From Burkholderiaceae bacterium (GTDB taxonomy: Bacteria > Pseudomonadota > Gammaproteobacteria > Burkholderiales > Burkholderiaceae_D), in contig JARLJG010000006.1 of the NCBI GenBank assembly GCA_031291325.1, positions 1 to 62,775 of the forward strand: 62,775 bases of DNA, in the 5' to 3' direction. The position numbers and the translations under genes were made by a program. Under the pieces are notes generated by a model. The model made no database searches and was not told the DNA's origin. It saw nothing but the letters and a program-made list of their open reading frames with translations. Shown piece by piece: positions 8,334 to 16,172 of the stretch (position 1 is its first letter; every line of letters starts with the position of its first letter).

Positions 8334-8368
8334 TTGCGCAGTGCCTTGCCAGCATTGGCACTGCGCAA
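8334..8368 (+). terminator. Hairpin terminator after the Yip1 gene
   Basis: A perfect 12-bp stem (TTGCGCAGTGCC paired with GGCACTGCGCAA) with an 11-base loop begins 32 bases after the stop codon and is followed by AGTTTC. Just before it the unit TAAGATGC occurs three times in a row (8298-8325), a short local tandem repeat that begins in the stop codon. Confidence 0.7.
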
Positions 8369-8476
8369 AGTTTCGTGGAAACAATGTCGTCCGGTTAAGG
8401 TTTGAGCGACGTTTCGCCAAAGCCCCGCGCGCTGGTATACTCTCGGCCTTGTCCGCTTTTCCGAGAATGCTTCATC

Positions 8477-9841
8477 ATGCTTCGCTCCCCTGAATTACTG
8501 CTCCCCGCCGGCTCTCTTGCCAAGATGCATGCCGCCTTCGATTTCGGCGCCGATGCCGTGTATGCCGGCCAGCCGCGCTATAGCCTGCGCGCGCGCAACA
8601 ACGAGTTCTCGACGCTGGAAGCGCTGGCAACCGGGATCGGCGAAGCGCATGCGCGCGGCAAGCTGTTTTTCGTCGCCAGCAACATCTTCGCGCACAACGC
8701 CAAGCTCAAGACCTATCTGCGCGACATGGAGCCGGTCATCGATCTGAAGCCGGATGCGCTCATCATGGCCGACCCCGGCTTGATCATGATGGTGCGCGAC
8801 AAATGGCCGGAAGTGCCGGTCCATTTATCCGTGCAAGCGAATGCGGTCAACTGGGCCGATGTCAAGTTCTGGCATCGGATGGGATTGACGCGCGTGATCC
8901 TGTCGCGCGAACTGTCGCTCAATGAAATCGAAGAAATCCGCCAGCAATGCCCGGAAATGGAAATCGAAGTATTCGTGCACGGCGCGTTGTGCATCGCCTA
9001 TTCGGGCCGCTGCCTGTTGTCCGGCTACTTCAATCACCGCGATCCGAATCAGGGCGTTTGCACCAACTCCTGCCGCTGGGATTACAAGGTCAAGAATGCG
9101 GAAGAAGATGCGAGCGGCGATTTGTCGCAGGCGCCGGTGGAGACCATCCAGTTCGATTACCAACATGCGATGCAACAGGCCGAACAGGCATTTTCCGCGC
9201 TGGGCGACATGCAGCGCCACCCGCTGGCCAATCGCCCCTACCTGACCGAAGTATCGGGCCGGCCCGGCGAGTTGATGCCGATCCTGGAAGACGAGCACGG
9301 CACCTACATCATGAACTCCAAGGATTTGCGAGCGGTCGAGCATATCGAGCGGCTGGTGAAGATCGGTGTCGATTCGCTGAAAATCGAAGGCCGCACCAAG
9401 TCCTTGTACTATGTCTCGCGCACCGCGCAAGTTTATCGCCGCGCAATCGACGACGCCGTCGCCGGCAGGCCGTTCAACGTCGACTTGCTGGGCGAACTGC
9501 AGGGTTTGGCCAATCGCGGCTATACCGACGGCTTTTACCAGCGCCATCATACGCAAGACCATCAGAATTACATGAAAGGCGTGTCGGAAGCGCACCGCAG
9601 CCAATACGTCGGCAATGTGGACGCAGTCGCCGACGGCTGGGCCGAAGTCGATGTCAAGAATCGCTTCTCCGTCGGCGACCGGCTAGAAGTGATCCATCCG
9701 AGCGGCAACCACGTCGTCACGCTGGCAAGCATGCAAACCGGCGACGGCAACCCCATCGACGTGGCGCCGGGCGCCGGCCATCATGTGCGCATTCCGCTGG
9801 ATGCGCGTTTCAACCACGCGTTGCTGGCGCGCTTGCTGTAA
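8477..9841 (+). CDS. trhP: tRNA 5-hydroxyuridine synthesis peptidase-like protein TrhP (YegQ)
   Basis: 454 residues, the same length as E. coli YegQ/TrhP, of peptidase family U32. It starts with the family motif PELLLPAGSLAKMHAAFDFGADAVY. The cysteine cluster EVFVHGALCIAYSGRCLLSG...GVCTNSC is conserved. Such proteins form 5-hydroxyuridine at position 34 of several tRNAs, using prephenate-dependent chemistry with an iron-sulfur cluster, and are not believed to be true proteases. ATG 8477 is chosen because it matches the family start; the open frame extends to 8402. The gene is monocistronic and convergent with a hemerythrin gene. Confidence 0.92.
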   Translation: MLRSPELLLPAGSLAKMHAAFDFGADAVYAGQPRYSLRARNNEFSTLEALATGIGEAHARGKLFFVASNIFAHNAKLKTYLRDMEPVIDLKPDALIMADPGLIMMVRDKWPEVPVHLSVQANAVNWADVKFWHRMGLTRVILSRELSLNEIEEIRQQCPEMEIEVFVHGALCIAYSGRCLLSGYFNHRDPNQGVCTNSCRWDYKVKNAEEDASGDLSQAPVETIQFDYQHAMQQAEQAFSALGDMQRHPLANRPYLTEVSGRPGELMPILEDEHGTYIMNSKDLRAVEHIERLVKIGVDSLKIEGRTKSLYYVSRTAQVYRRAIDDAVAGRPFNVDLLGELQGLANRGYTDGFYQRHHTQDHQNYMKGVSEAHRSQYVGNVDAVADGWAEVDVKNRFSVGDRLEVIHPSGNHVVTLASMQTGDGNPIDVAPGAGHHVRIPLDARFNHALLARLL

Positions 9842-9847
9842 CTTGCA

Positions 9848-9884
9848 GCATCGCCTGCGCGCCGTTTTGCGCGGCAGGCGATGC
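9848..9884. terminator. Bidirectional hairpin between trhP and the hemerythrin gene
   Basis: A 10-bp stem (GCATCGCCTG paired with CAGGCGATGC) extends inward through a further 5 bp (CGCGC paired with GCGCG) to a CGTTTT loop. It lies between the stops of two convergent genes, 6 bases on each side, and can serve both. Confidence 0.75.
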
Positions 9885-9890
9885 ACTACA

Positions 9891-10361
9891 CTATTGGGCG
9901 AGGGCGGCACTCTCGGCGGCGCTGGCTGACCGGATGTTTTCCATTGCATCGATCAGCGCCTGCTTTTGCTCGAACAGGATGTGGTCGGTCATCTGGTACA
10001 GGATGCTTTCTTCGATCGCGTTATGCCGATGAATCATGATGTACAGCGTGTCTGAATGGCCGAGAAAGGCATTCTTGGAGCGCCGCGTCAGCGCATAGGT
10101 CAGCATCGCAACGACGCCGCGAATTTGCTGATGCTCGTTGCGCAGGATCGCGGTCGGGCCGCCGCCCGCTGCCGAGTTTTCGAACGCGGCGAACAACACC
10201 TCTTCTTCCATTTTGAAATGATTTTCAAGGGCGTCCTGAAAATCCTGAAAGACATCGTCGGCACGATCCCAAAGACCGGCATTGACCGAAATTTCCAACT
10301 CGGTGAATAGCTTCTCGCACTGATTGTGGTTCTTGCGCAGGTAATTCGCAATGGTGCTCAT
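9891..10361 (-). CDS. Hemerythrin-domain protein
   Basis: 156 residues forming one HHE/hemerythrin four-helix domain. The candidate di-iron ligands are all visible: H12, H48, E52, H77, and H113 with E117 (IHRHNAIEESILY). Such proteins bind O2 or NO, or protect or repair iron centres under nitrosative or oxygen-limited conditions. ATG 10361 is preferred over 10364 because GAGG then lies 5 bases upstream instead of 2. An FNR-type box upstream (10420-10433) is placed correctly to activate the gene when oxygen is low. It is divergent from the TetR regulator at 10561, with 199 bases between them. Confidence 0.88.
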   Translation of the reverse strand: MSTIANYLRKNHNQCEKLFTELEISVNAGLWDRADDVFQDFQDALENHFKMEEEVLFAAFENSAAGGGPTAILRNEHQQIRGVVAMLTYALTRRSKNAFLGHSDTLYIMIHRHNAIEESILYQMTDHILFEQKQALIDAMENIRSASAAESAALAQ

Positions 10362-10419
10362 CATATCCTCGCTTTACATGGCTCACAGGCATTTTGACAT
10401 TGCCGGGTGCCAACGTTCC

Positions 10420-10433
10420 TTGATCTGCGTCAA
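10420..10433 (-). promoter_or_regulatory. FNR/ANR/DNR-type box upstream of the hemerythrin gene
   Basis: TTGATCTGCGTCAA matches the palindrome TTGAT-N4-ATCAA in 9 of 10 positions; a GTCAA half-site is common for this family. On the minus strand CAAAAT (10396-10391, 4 of 6 against TATAAT) lies about 33 bases downstream of the box centre. This is the spacing of a class II FNR-activated promoter, giving a start near 10385 and a leader of about 24 bases. Confidence 0.65.
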
Positions 10434-10501
10434 ACATCGGCAGTACACGCTCGTGCGCGATCAAACTGGTTCTTCCGATGTGACAGCAGTCGCCAAAATA
10501 A

Positions 10502-10550
10502 TTATACGTCCGTATAAATTTCGATTGCATTGTTTTATACGTGCGTATAA
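10502..10550. promoter_or_regulatory. Two TetR-type operators in front of the exporter operon
   Basis: Two near-perfect 16-bp palindromes, TTATACGTCCGTATAA (10502-10517) and TTATACGTGCGTATAA (10535-10550), differ in one central base. Their centres are 33 bp apart, about three helical turns, so two repressor dimers can bind on the same face. The second ends 10 bases before the TetR ATG, consistent with autorepression and control of the whole operon. Confidence 0.8.
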
Positions 10551-10560
10551 AGTTAAGCGT

Positions 10561-11199
10561 ATGCAAAAAATATCTCCTTCCGCGACGCGTCAACAATTAC
10601 TCGAACACGGGCTTTCCATTGTCATGGAGAAAGGTTTGCGCGGGCTGACCGTGCGCGGACTATGCCAGCAGGTGGGCGCGAATCCCGGCACCTTTGTCTA
10701 TCATTTCGGCAATCGCGAACGATTCGCGACCGAGGTTCTGGAGCACTGGTACGCGCCGCTATTGCAACAGGTGCAGGCGGGATTCGAGCAGGACGGCGCG
10801 CCGCTTGCCCGCCTGGAGGCCATGCTGCGGCAATTGCTCGGTTACCTGAGAGCCAATGGGAAGATGATCGCGCAAATGGCGCTCGATGCCGCCGCCGGCG
10901 AAGCCGCCGCCATCGCCTTCATGAAGGGGTTGGCGCCACGTCATCCGCGCCTGATGTTGCAATGCATAGTCGAGGCGCAGCAGTCCAATGCGCTGACGCG
11001 CGCCGCGCCGGAACATCAACTGATGTTCCTGATGTCCGCGCTGGGCGTGCCGATGGTTGCCCAGCAATTATTGGGTGGCAACGACGTTCTTCCGGACATG
11101 TTGCGCCACGCGCTGGCCACTTTTGCCATCGATCCACAGTATATTGAACAACGCCTGCAATGGGCATTGAGGGGCTTGAGCCCACTGGAGCACGCATGA
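10561..11199 (+). CDS. TetR-family repressor (CecR/YbiH-like)
   Basis: 212 residues. The N-terminal helix-turn-helix (about 10-55, with ATRQQLLEHGLSIVMEKG and QVGANPGTFVYHFGNRE) is followed by a helical ligand domain with no recognisable ligand motif. It is the first gene of an operon in the same order as the E. coli cecR-ybhGFSR locus, where CecR controls the exporter and affects sensitivity to chloramphenicol and cefoperazone. The stop overlaps the next start (ATGA at 11196-11199). Two palindromic operators upstream are the probable binding sites. The ligand here is unknown. Confidence 0.8.
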   Translation: MQKISPSATRQQLLEHGLSIVMEKGLRGLTVRGLCQQVGANPGTFVYHFGNRERFATEVLEHWYAPLLQQVQAGFEQDGAPLARLEAMLRQLLGYLRANGKMIAQMALDAAAGEAAAIAFMKGLAPRHPRLMLQCIVEAQQSNALTRAAPEHQLMFLMSALGVPMVAQQLLGGNDVLPDMLRHALATFAIDPQYIEQRLQWALRGLSPLEHA

Positions 11200-12179
11200 A
11201 CCGTAAATACCTGGTGGTTGGCGCAATCCTCGTGCTGGCAATCGCAGCAGGCGGATACGCGTGGTATGCGTATCATGGCCGGGACAAGCCGTTGAGCCTG
11301 TCCGGCAATGTCGATATCCGCGAAGTGAATCTCTCGTTTCGCGTCGGCGGTCGCCTGAAAGCGCTCGCAGTCGATGAGGGCGCTCGCATCCACGCCGGCG
11401 ATCTGCTGGGCGAATTGGATGCCGAACCCTACCGCATCGCGCTCGACGATGCGCTGTCCGCCAACGCTTCGCTGCAGGCGCACAAGGCGCTGTATCGCGA
11501 GGGCTACCGCCAGGAAGATATCGAGCAGGCGCGCGCCAATCTCGATGCGCGGGTGGCGACACAGGTGAACGCCGAACAGGTGTATCAACGCCAGTTGAAA
11601 CTTGCCGATACCGGCGCCTCCGCGCAAAAGGCGCTGGACGATGCGCGCAGTTTGCGCGATCAAACTGTTGCACTGACGGCGGCGGCGCGGCAACAATTTC
11701 AGGAAATGAGCCGAGGCTACCGCAAGCACGAAGTGGAGGAGGTCGACGCCAACGCCGCGCGCGCCGCCGCACAGCTTGAACAAGCGCGCCTGCAACTGGC
11801 CGATACGCGGCTGACGGCGCCCGCCGACGGCACCATCCTGACCCGCGCGGTGGAACCCGGCAGCATGCTCGCAGCCGGCAGCACGGTCCTGACCCTGTCG
11901 CTGGATCGTCCGGTTTGGGTGCGCACCTATGTCGGCGAATCCGATCTGGGCAAGGTGGCGCCGGGCCGGCGCGTCAAGGTCTACACCGATGCGCGCGCGC
12001 AACCTTATAACGCGGTCATCGGTTTTGTGTCGCCCACTTCCGAATTCACGCCAAAGAACGTTGAAACCCAGGATCTTCGCACCGCGCTGATGTATCGGCT
12101 GCGCGTGATCGTGGAAGACCCGGATGCGGCATTGCGCCAAGGCATGCCGGTCACGGTCAAGCTGGATGGCGGCAACTGA
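11196..12179 (+). CDS. HlyD-family periplasmic adaptor (YbhG-like)
   Basis: 327 residues with an N-terminal membrane anchor (about 5-24, YLVVGAILVLAIAAGGYAWY). A lipoyl half-motif (LSGNVDIREVNLSFRVGGRL) follows, then a long alpha-helical hairpin (about 95-195) and the closing lipoyl and beta-barrel region (LTAPADGTILTRAVEPGSML). Adaptors of this kind link an inner-membrane ABC exporter to an outer-membrane channel. The ATG overlaps the repressor's stop codon, and the ATPase gene starts 1 base after its own stop, so the operon is tightly coupled. Confidence 0.88.
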   Translation: MNRKYLVVGAILVLAIAAGGYAWYAYHGRDKPLSLSGNVDIREVNLSFRVGGRLKALAVDEGARIHAGDLLGELDAEPYRIALDDALSANASLQAHKALYREGYRQEDIEQARANLDARVATQVNAEQVYQRQLKLADTGASAQKALDDARSLRDQTVALTAAARQQFQEMSRGYRKHEVEEVDANAARAAAQLEQARLQLADTRLTAPADGTILTRAVEPGSMLAAGSTVLTLSLDRPVWVRTYVGESDLGKVAPGRRVKVYTDARAQPYNAVIGFVSPTSEFTPKNVETQDLRTALMYRLRVIVEDPDAALRQGMPVTVKLDGGN

Positions 12180-12180
12180 G

Positions 12181-13926
12181 ATGGACGACGGAATCGCCGT
12201 TGCCATACGCGGGCTGGAGCACCGTTTTGCCGGCCAGGTCGCGCTTGGCGGCGTCGATGCGGATATCCGCCGTGGCCGTATCACCGGCCTGGTGGGGCCG
12301 GACGGCGCGGGCAAAACCACGCTGATGCGCTTGATGGCCGGGCTGCTCAAGCCCGGCAGCGGCACCATCCGCGTCGAAAACCTCGATCCGATCGGCGACG
12401 CCGATGCGCTGCATCGCTTGTTGGGATACATGCCGCAAAAGTTCGGTCTGTACGAAGACTTGACCGTGCAGGAAAATTTGGATTTGTATGCCGATCTGCG
12501 CGGCGTGCATGGGCAAGAGCGCCAGCGCAGTTTCGCCCAGTTGTTGAGTTTCACTGACCTGACCCGGTTTACCGATAGGCCCGCCGGCAAACTCTCCGGC
12601 GGCATGAAGCAAAAGCTGGGGCTGGCTTGCACGCTGCTGGGCACGCCGCAGGTTCTTTTGCTGGACGAACCGAGCGTCGGCGTCGACCCGATTTCGCGCC
12701 GCGAGCTATGGCGCATGGTGGGCGAACTCGCGCATGGCGGCATGGCGGTGGTGTGGAGCACCTCCTATCTGGACGAGGCCGAGTTGTGCGGCGACGTGCT
12801 GTTGATGAACGCCGGCAAGGTCGTCTATGCGGGCGCGCCGGCGCAGTTGATCGATACCATGCGCGGACGCAGCCTGCAATTGCGGAACATCGCCGGCAGT
12901 CATCGCCAGGTATTGCAGCGCGCGTTGCGCCTGCCGGAAGTGATCGATGGCGTGATCCAGGGCCGGTCTTTGCGCCTGGTTTTGCGCAACGCCGGAAAAT
13001 ATCCGTCGCTGGAGCAGCTCGCAGCAGGCGCCGACGCGGTCCTGGTCGAGGTCAAGCCGCGCCTGGAAGACGCTTTCATCGATATCCTCGGCGGCGGTCC
13101 CGGCGGCGATTCGGTGCTGGCCGAGCATATGCCGCAGGCGGCGCTGCCGCCCGATGTCGATATCGATGCCGTGATTTCAGCCAAGTCGCTGACGCGCCGC
13201 TTCGGCGATTTCGTGGCCACCGACGACATCAGCTTTCAAGTGCGGCGCGGCGAGATTTTCGGCTTGCTGGGGCCGAACGGCGCGGGCAAATCGACCACCT
13301 TCAAGATGATGTGCGGGCTGCTGCGTCCGAGCTCAGGGCAGGCCACCGTGATGGGCATCGATTTCAAGCGCAGCGCCAGCCAGGCGCGCCGCAAGCTGGG
13401 CTATATGGCGCAAAAGTTCGCGTTGTACGGCAATCTCACGGTGGCGCAGAACCTGGAATTTTTCTCCGGCATTTACGGGTTGCGCGGCGCGCAACAGCGC
13501 GCCACCATCGACGACATGGTGCGCGTGTTTTCGCTGCAGCCCTACTTGCAAAGCCCTGCGGGCGAGTTGCCGCTGGGCTTCAAGCAACGCCTGGCGCTGT
13601 CGTGCGCGATCATGCACCAGCCGCCTTTGCTGTTTCTCGACGAGCCGACTTCCGGCGTCGATCCGATCACCCGGCGCGAATTCTGGACCCATATCAACGG
13701 CCTGGTCGACAAGGGCGTCACTGTCATGGTGACCACCCACTTCATGGACGAAGCCGAGTATTGCGACCGCATCGGCCTGGTGTATCGCGGCCGCATGATC
13801 GCCGCCGGCACGCCGGACGACCTCAAACAGCAGGCCAGCCACGCCGACGAGGTCGATATGACGATGGAAGAAGCCTTTATCCGCCTGGTGCAAAACGACG
13901 ATCGCAGCAGAGAGGCCGCGCCATGA
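12181..13926 (+). CDS. Double ABC ATPase of the exporter (YbhF-like)
   Basis: 581 residues with two complete nucleotide-binding domains in one chain. Domain 1 (about 5-230) has Walker A GPDGAGKTT, signature LSGGMKQ and Walker B VLLLDEPSVGVDP. Domain 2 (about 335-570) has Walker A GPNGAGKST, Walker B LLFLDEPTSGVDP and the altered signature ELPLGFKQR in place of LSGGQ, a known feature of this subfamily. The chain energises the two ABC-2 permeases downstream. An in-frame ATG at 12166 would overlap the adaptor gene and is an alternative start. Its stop overlaps the next ATG (ATGA, 13923-13926). Confidence 0.9.
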   Translation: MDDGIAVAIRGLEHRFAGQVALGGVDADIRRGRITGLVGPDGAGKTTLMRLMAGLLKPGSGTIRVENLDPIGDADALHRLLGYMPQKFGLYEDLTVQENLDLYADLRGVHGQERQRSFAQLLSFTDLTRFTDRPAGKLSGGMKQKLGLACTLLGTPQVLLLDEPSVGVDPISRRELWRMVGELAHGGMAVVWSTSYLDEAELCGDVLLMNAGKVVYAGAPAQLIDTMRGRSLQLRNIAGSHRQVLQRALRLPEVIDGVIQGRSLRLVLRNAGKYPSLEQLAAGADAVLVEVKPRLEDAFIDILGGGPGGDSVLAEHMPQAALPPDVDIDAVISAKSLTRRFGDFVATDDISFQVRRGEIFGLLGPNGAGKSTTFKMMCGLLRPSSGQATVMGIDFKRSASQARRKLGYMAQKFALYGNLTVAQNLEFFSGIYGLRGAQQRATIDDMVRVFSLQPYLQSPAGELPLGFKQRLALSCAIMHQPPLLFLDEPTSGVDPITRREFWTHINGLVDKGVTVMVTTHFMDEAEYCDRIGLVYRGRMIAAGTPDDLKQQASHADEVDMTMEEAFIRLVQNDDRSREAAP

Positions 13927-15062
13927 TGGGTATTCAAATCGACCGGCGGCGCCTGTTCGCGCTGTGCCGTAAAGAGAGCTGGCAGATCGTGCGCGACCCG
14001 AGCAGCATCTTGATCGCTTTCGTGTTGCCGGTGGTGCTGCTGTTCATCTTCGGTTTCGGCATCAACCTCGATGCCAACAAGGTGCGGCTGGGCGTGGTGG
14101 TGGAAGACAGCGGCGCCGAAGCGCAGCGGTTTGCCGATGTGCTCGCCGCTTCTCCGTATATCGATGTGGTGCGCGACGCTTCGCGCGAGCGTTTGCGGGC
14201 GCTGCTGGCGGCTGGAGAAGTGCGCGGCATGGTGGTGATTGCGTCCGATTTTTCGTCCAAGGTGCGGCAAGGCGAGGGCAGCGCAGCGATCCAGGTGCTG
14301 ACCGATGGCGCCGAGCCGAACACCGCCAATTTCCTGGGCAGCTATCTGCAAGGCGCATGGCAGGTGTGGCTCAGCCAGCGCGCGACCAACCAGGGTTTGC
14401 CGCAACCGAAGATGGTGGAACTCAGTCCGCGCTACTGGTTCAATCCCACCACGGTCAGCCGCAACTACCTGGTGCCCGGCTCGATCTCGGTCATCATGAC
14501 CATTATCGGCGCCTTGCTGACGTCGCTGGTGGTGGCGCGCGAGTGGGAGCGCGGCACGATGGAGGCCTTGCTGTCGACGCCGGTCACGCGCGCCGAACTG
14601 CTGTTGTCCAAAATACTTCCCTACTATGTGTTGGGGATGGCGGCGATGCTGATGTGCGTGCTGGTCGCGACCTTGCTGATGGATGTGCCCTTGCGCGGCT
14701 CGTGGTGGGTGTTGTTCATCGTCAGCAGCCTGTTTTTGGGCAGCAGCCTTGGCCTGGGCTTGTTGTTGTCGACCGTGACGCGCAACCAGTTTGTGGCCGC
14801 GCAAGGAGCGCTGACCGCCGCTTTTTTGCCGGCCACCATGCTGTCCGGCTTTGTCTTCGAGATAGGCAGCATGCCGCTGCCGGTGCAGGCCGCGACCTAC
14901 CTCGTTCCCGCCCGCTATTTCGTCGGCGCGCTGCAGACGCTGTTCCAGGCCGGGGATATCTGGTCGGTGCTGCTGGTGCAGATCGGCTTGCTGCTGCTGT
15001 CGGCGTTTTTCTGGCTTGGCCTGACCGCGTTAAAATCCAGCCGCCGGCTGGATGGCAACTAG
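13923..15062 (+). CDS. ABC-2 permease, first (YbhS-like)
   Basis: 379 residues with the ABC-2 exporter topology: one N-terminal helix (about 28-48, ILIAFVLPVVLLFIFGFGI), a large periplasmic loop (about 50-180) and five C-terminal helices. The motif REWERGTMEALLSTPVTRAELLLSK, just after the second membrane helix, is typical of YbhN/YhiI-type permeases. It is translationally coupled to the ATPase by an ATGA overlap and forms a heterodimer with the next gene by analogy with YbhS/YbhR. Confidence 0.88.
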   Translation: MMGIQIDRRRLFALCRKESWQIVRDPSSILIAFVLPVVLLFIFGFGINLDANKVRLGVVVEDSGAEAQRFADVLAASPYIDVVRDASRERLRALLAAGEVRGMVVIASDFSSKVRQGEGSAAIQVLTDGAEPNTANFLGSYLQGAWQVWLSQRATNQGLPQPKMVELSPRYWFNPTTVSRNYLVPGSISVIMTIIGALLTSLVVAREWERGTMEALLSTPVTRAELLLSKILPYYVLGMAAMLMCVLVATLLMDVPLRGSWWVLFIVSSLFLGSSLGLGLLLSTVTRNQFVAAQGALTAAFLPATMLSGFVFEIGSMPLPVQAATYLVPARYFVGALQTLFQAGDIWSVLLVQIGLLLLSAFFWLGLTALKSSRRLDGN

Positions 15063-15071
15063 GAACATCCT

Positions 15072-16172
15072 ATGTGGTATGCGCTATTGACCTTGATCCG
15101 CAAAGAATTGCAGGCCTTGTTTTCCAACCCGCAAAGCAGGCGGCTGCTGATCATGCCGGTCATCTTGCAGTTGGTGCTGTTTCCTTTCGCCGCCACGCTG
15201 GAGGTGAAGAACAGCACGCTGGCGATCTACAATCAAGACGGCGGCGCGGCGTCAATCGAGCTGGTGCAGCGGCTGGCGGCGGCGAAAGCGTTTCCGCACA
15301 TCGTCGATTTGCATAGCGAACAAGACATGCAGCGCGTCATCGACGGCCAACAGGCGCTGTTGGCGATTCGCATCCCGCTCGATTTTTCGCGCAAGCTGGC
15401 GAGCGGCGAGGCGCCCGGCTTGCAGGCGGTGATCGACGGCCGCCGTTCCAACAGCGCGCAAATCGCCTTCGGTTACGCGCAGCAGATCGTGTCCCGCTAT
15501 GCGCAGGAAGGCAGCGCGCATCCGCTGCCGGCGCAACTGGTGGTGCAAAATCTGTACAACCCGAATCTGGAATATCAATGGTTTGTGTTGCCCAGCCTGG
15601 TGGCGATCATTACGACCATCGGCTGCCTGATGGTCACTGCCTTGTCGCTGGCGCGCGAACGCGAAGAGGGCACCTTCGATCAGCTGCTCGTGTCGCCATT
15701 GACGCCGGCCTATATCATGGCCGGCAAGGCGATTCCCGGCATCCTGGTGGCGATGATGCAGGGCACGATCATCGCCGCTGCCGCCGTGTTCCTGTACCGC
15801 GTGCCATTTGGCGGCAGCGTCTGGCTGCTGTATTTTTCGATGTTGTGCTATGGCTTGTCGCTGGCGGGATTCGGCTTGTTCATTTCGGCGCTGTGCACCA
15901 ACCAGCAGCAAGCGTTCCTCGGCGTCTTCGGGTTTATGAGTCCGGCGGTAATCTTGTCGGGCTACATGGCCCCGGTGGAAAACATGCCCTTGCTGCTGCG
16001 CGGAGTCAGCGCGGTCGATCCGCTGAGTCACTTCATCATCGTGGTCAAAGGCATTTTTTTGAAGGGCTACGATTTCCCGCAAGCCTGGCCCCACCTGTGG
16101 CCGCTGCTGGCCATCGCTTCTGTCACCCTGGCCCTTGCCTACTTGATCTTCCGTAATCGGAGCGGACAATGA
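15072..16172 (+). CDS. ABC-2 permease, second (YbhR-like)
   Basis: 366 residues with the same topology as its neighbour. An N-terminal helix starts at about 23 (RRLLIMPVILQLVLFPFAA), a periplasmic loop follows, and the family motif AREREEGTFDQLLVSPLTP precedes the last helices. It starts 9 bases after the first permease gene and its stop overlaps the outer-membrane factor's ATG (ATGA at 16169-16172). Together the two permeases provide the membrane path for an unknown substrate. Confidence 0.88.
   Translation: MWYALLTLIRKELQALFSNPQSRRLLIMPVILQLVLFPFAATLEVKNSTLAIYNQDGGAASIELVQRLAAAKAFPHIVDLHSEQDMQRVIDGQQALLAIRIPLDFSRKLASGEAPGLQAVIDGRRSNSAQIAFGYAQQIVSRYAQEGSAHPLPAQLVVQNLYNPNLEYQWFVLPSLVAIITTIGCLMVTALSLAREREEGTFDQLLVSPLTPAYIMAGKAIPGILVAMMQGTIIAAAAVFLYRVPFGGSVWLLYFSMLCYGLSLAGFGLFISALCTNQQQAFLGVFGFMSPAVILSGYMAPVENMPLLLRGVSAVDPLSHFIIVVKGIFLKGYDFPQAWPHLWPLLAIASVTLALAYLIFRNRSGQ

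Noticed and set aside
11016-14804. Minus-strand open frames of 581 and 420 residues opposite the exporter operon
   Set aside because: They oppose well-supported adaptor, ATPase and permease genes and have biased His/Gln/Arg composition typical of shadow frames.
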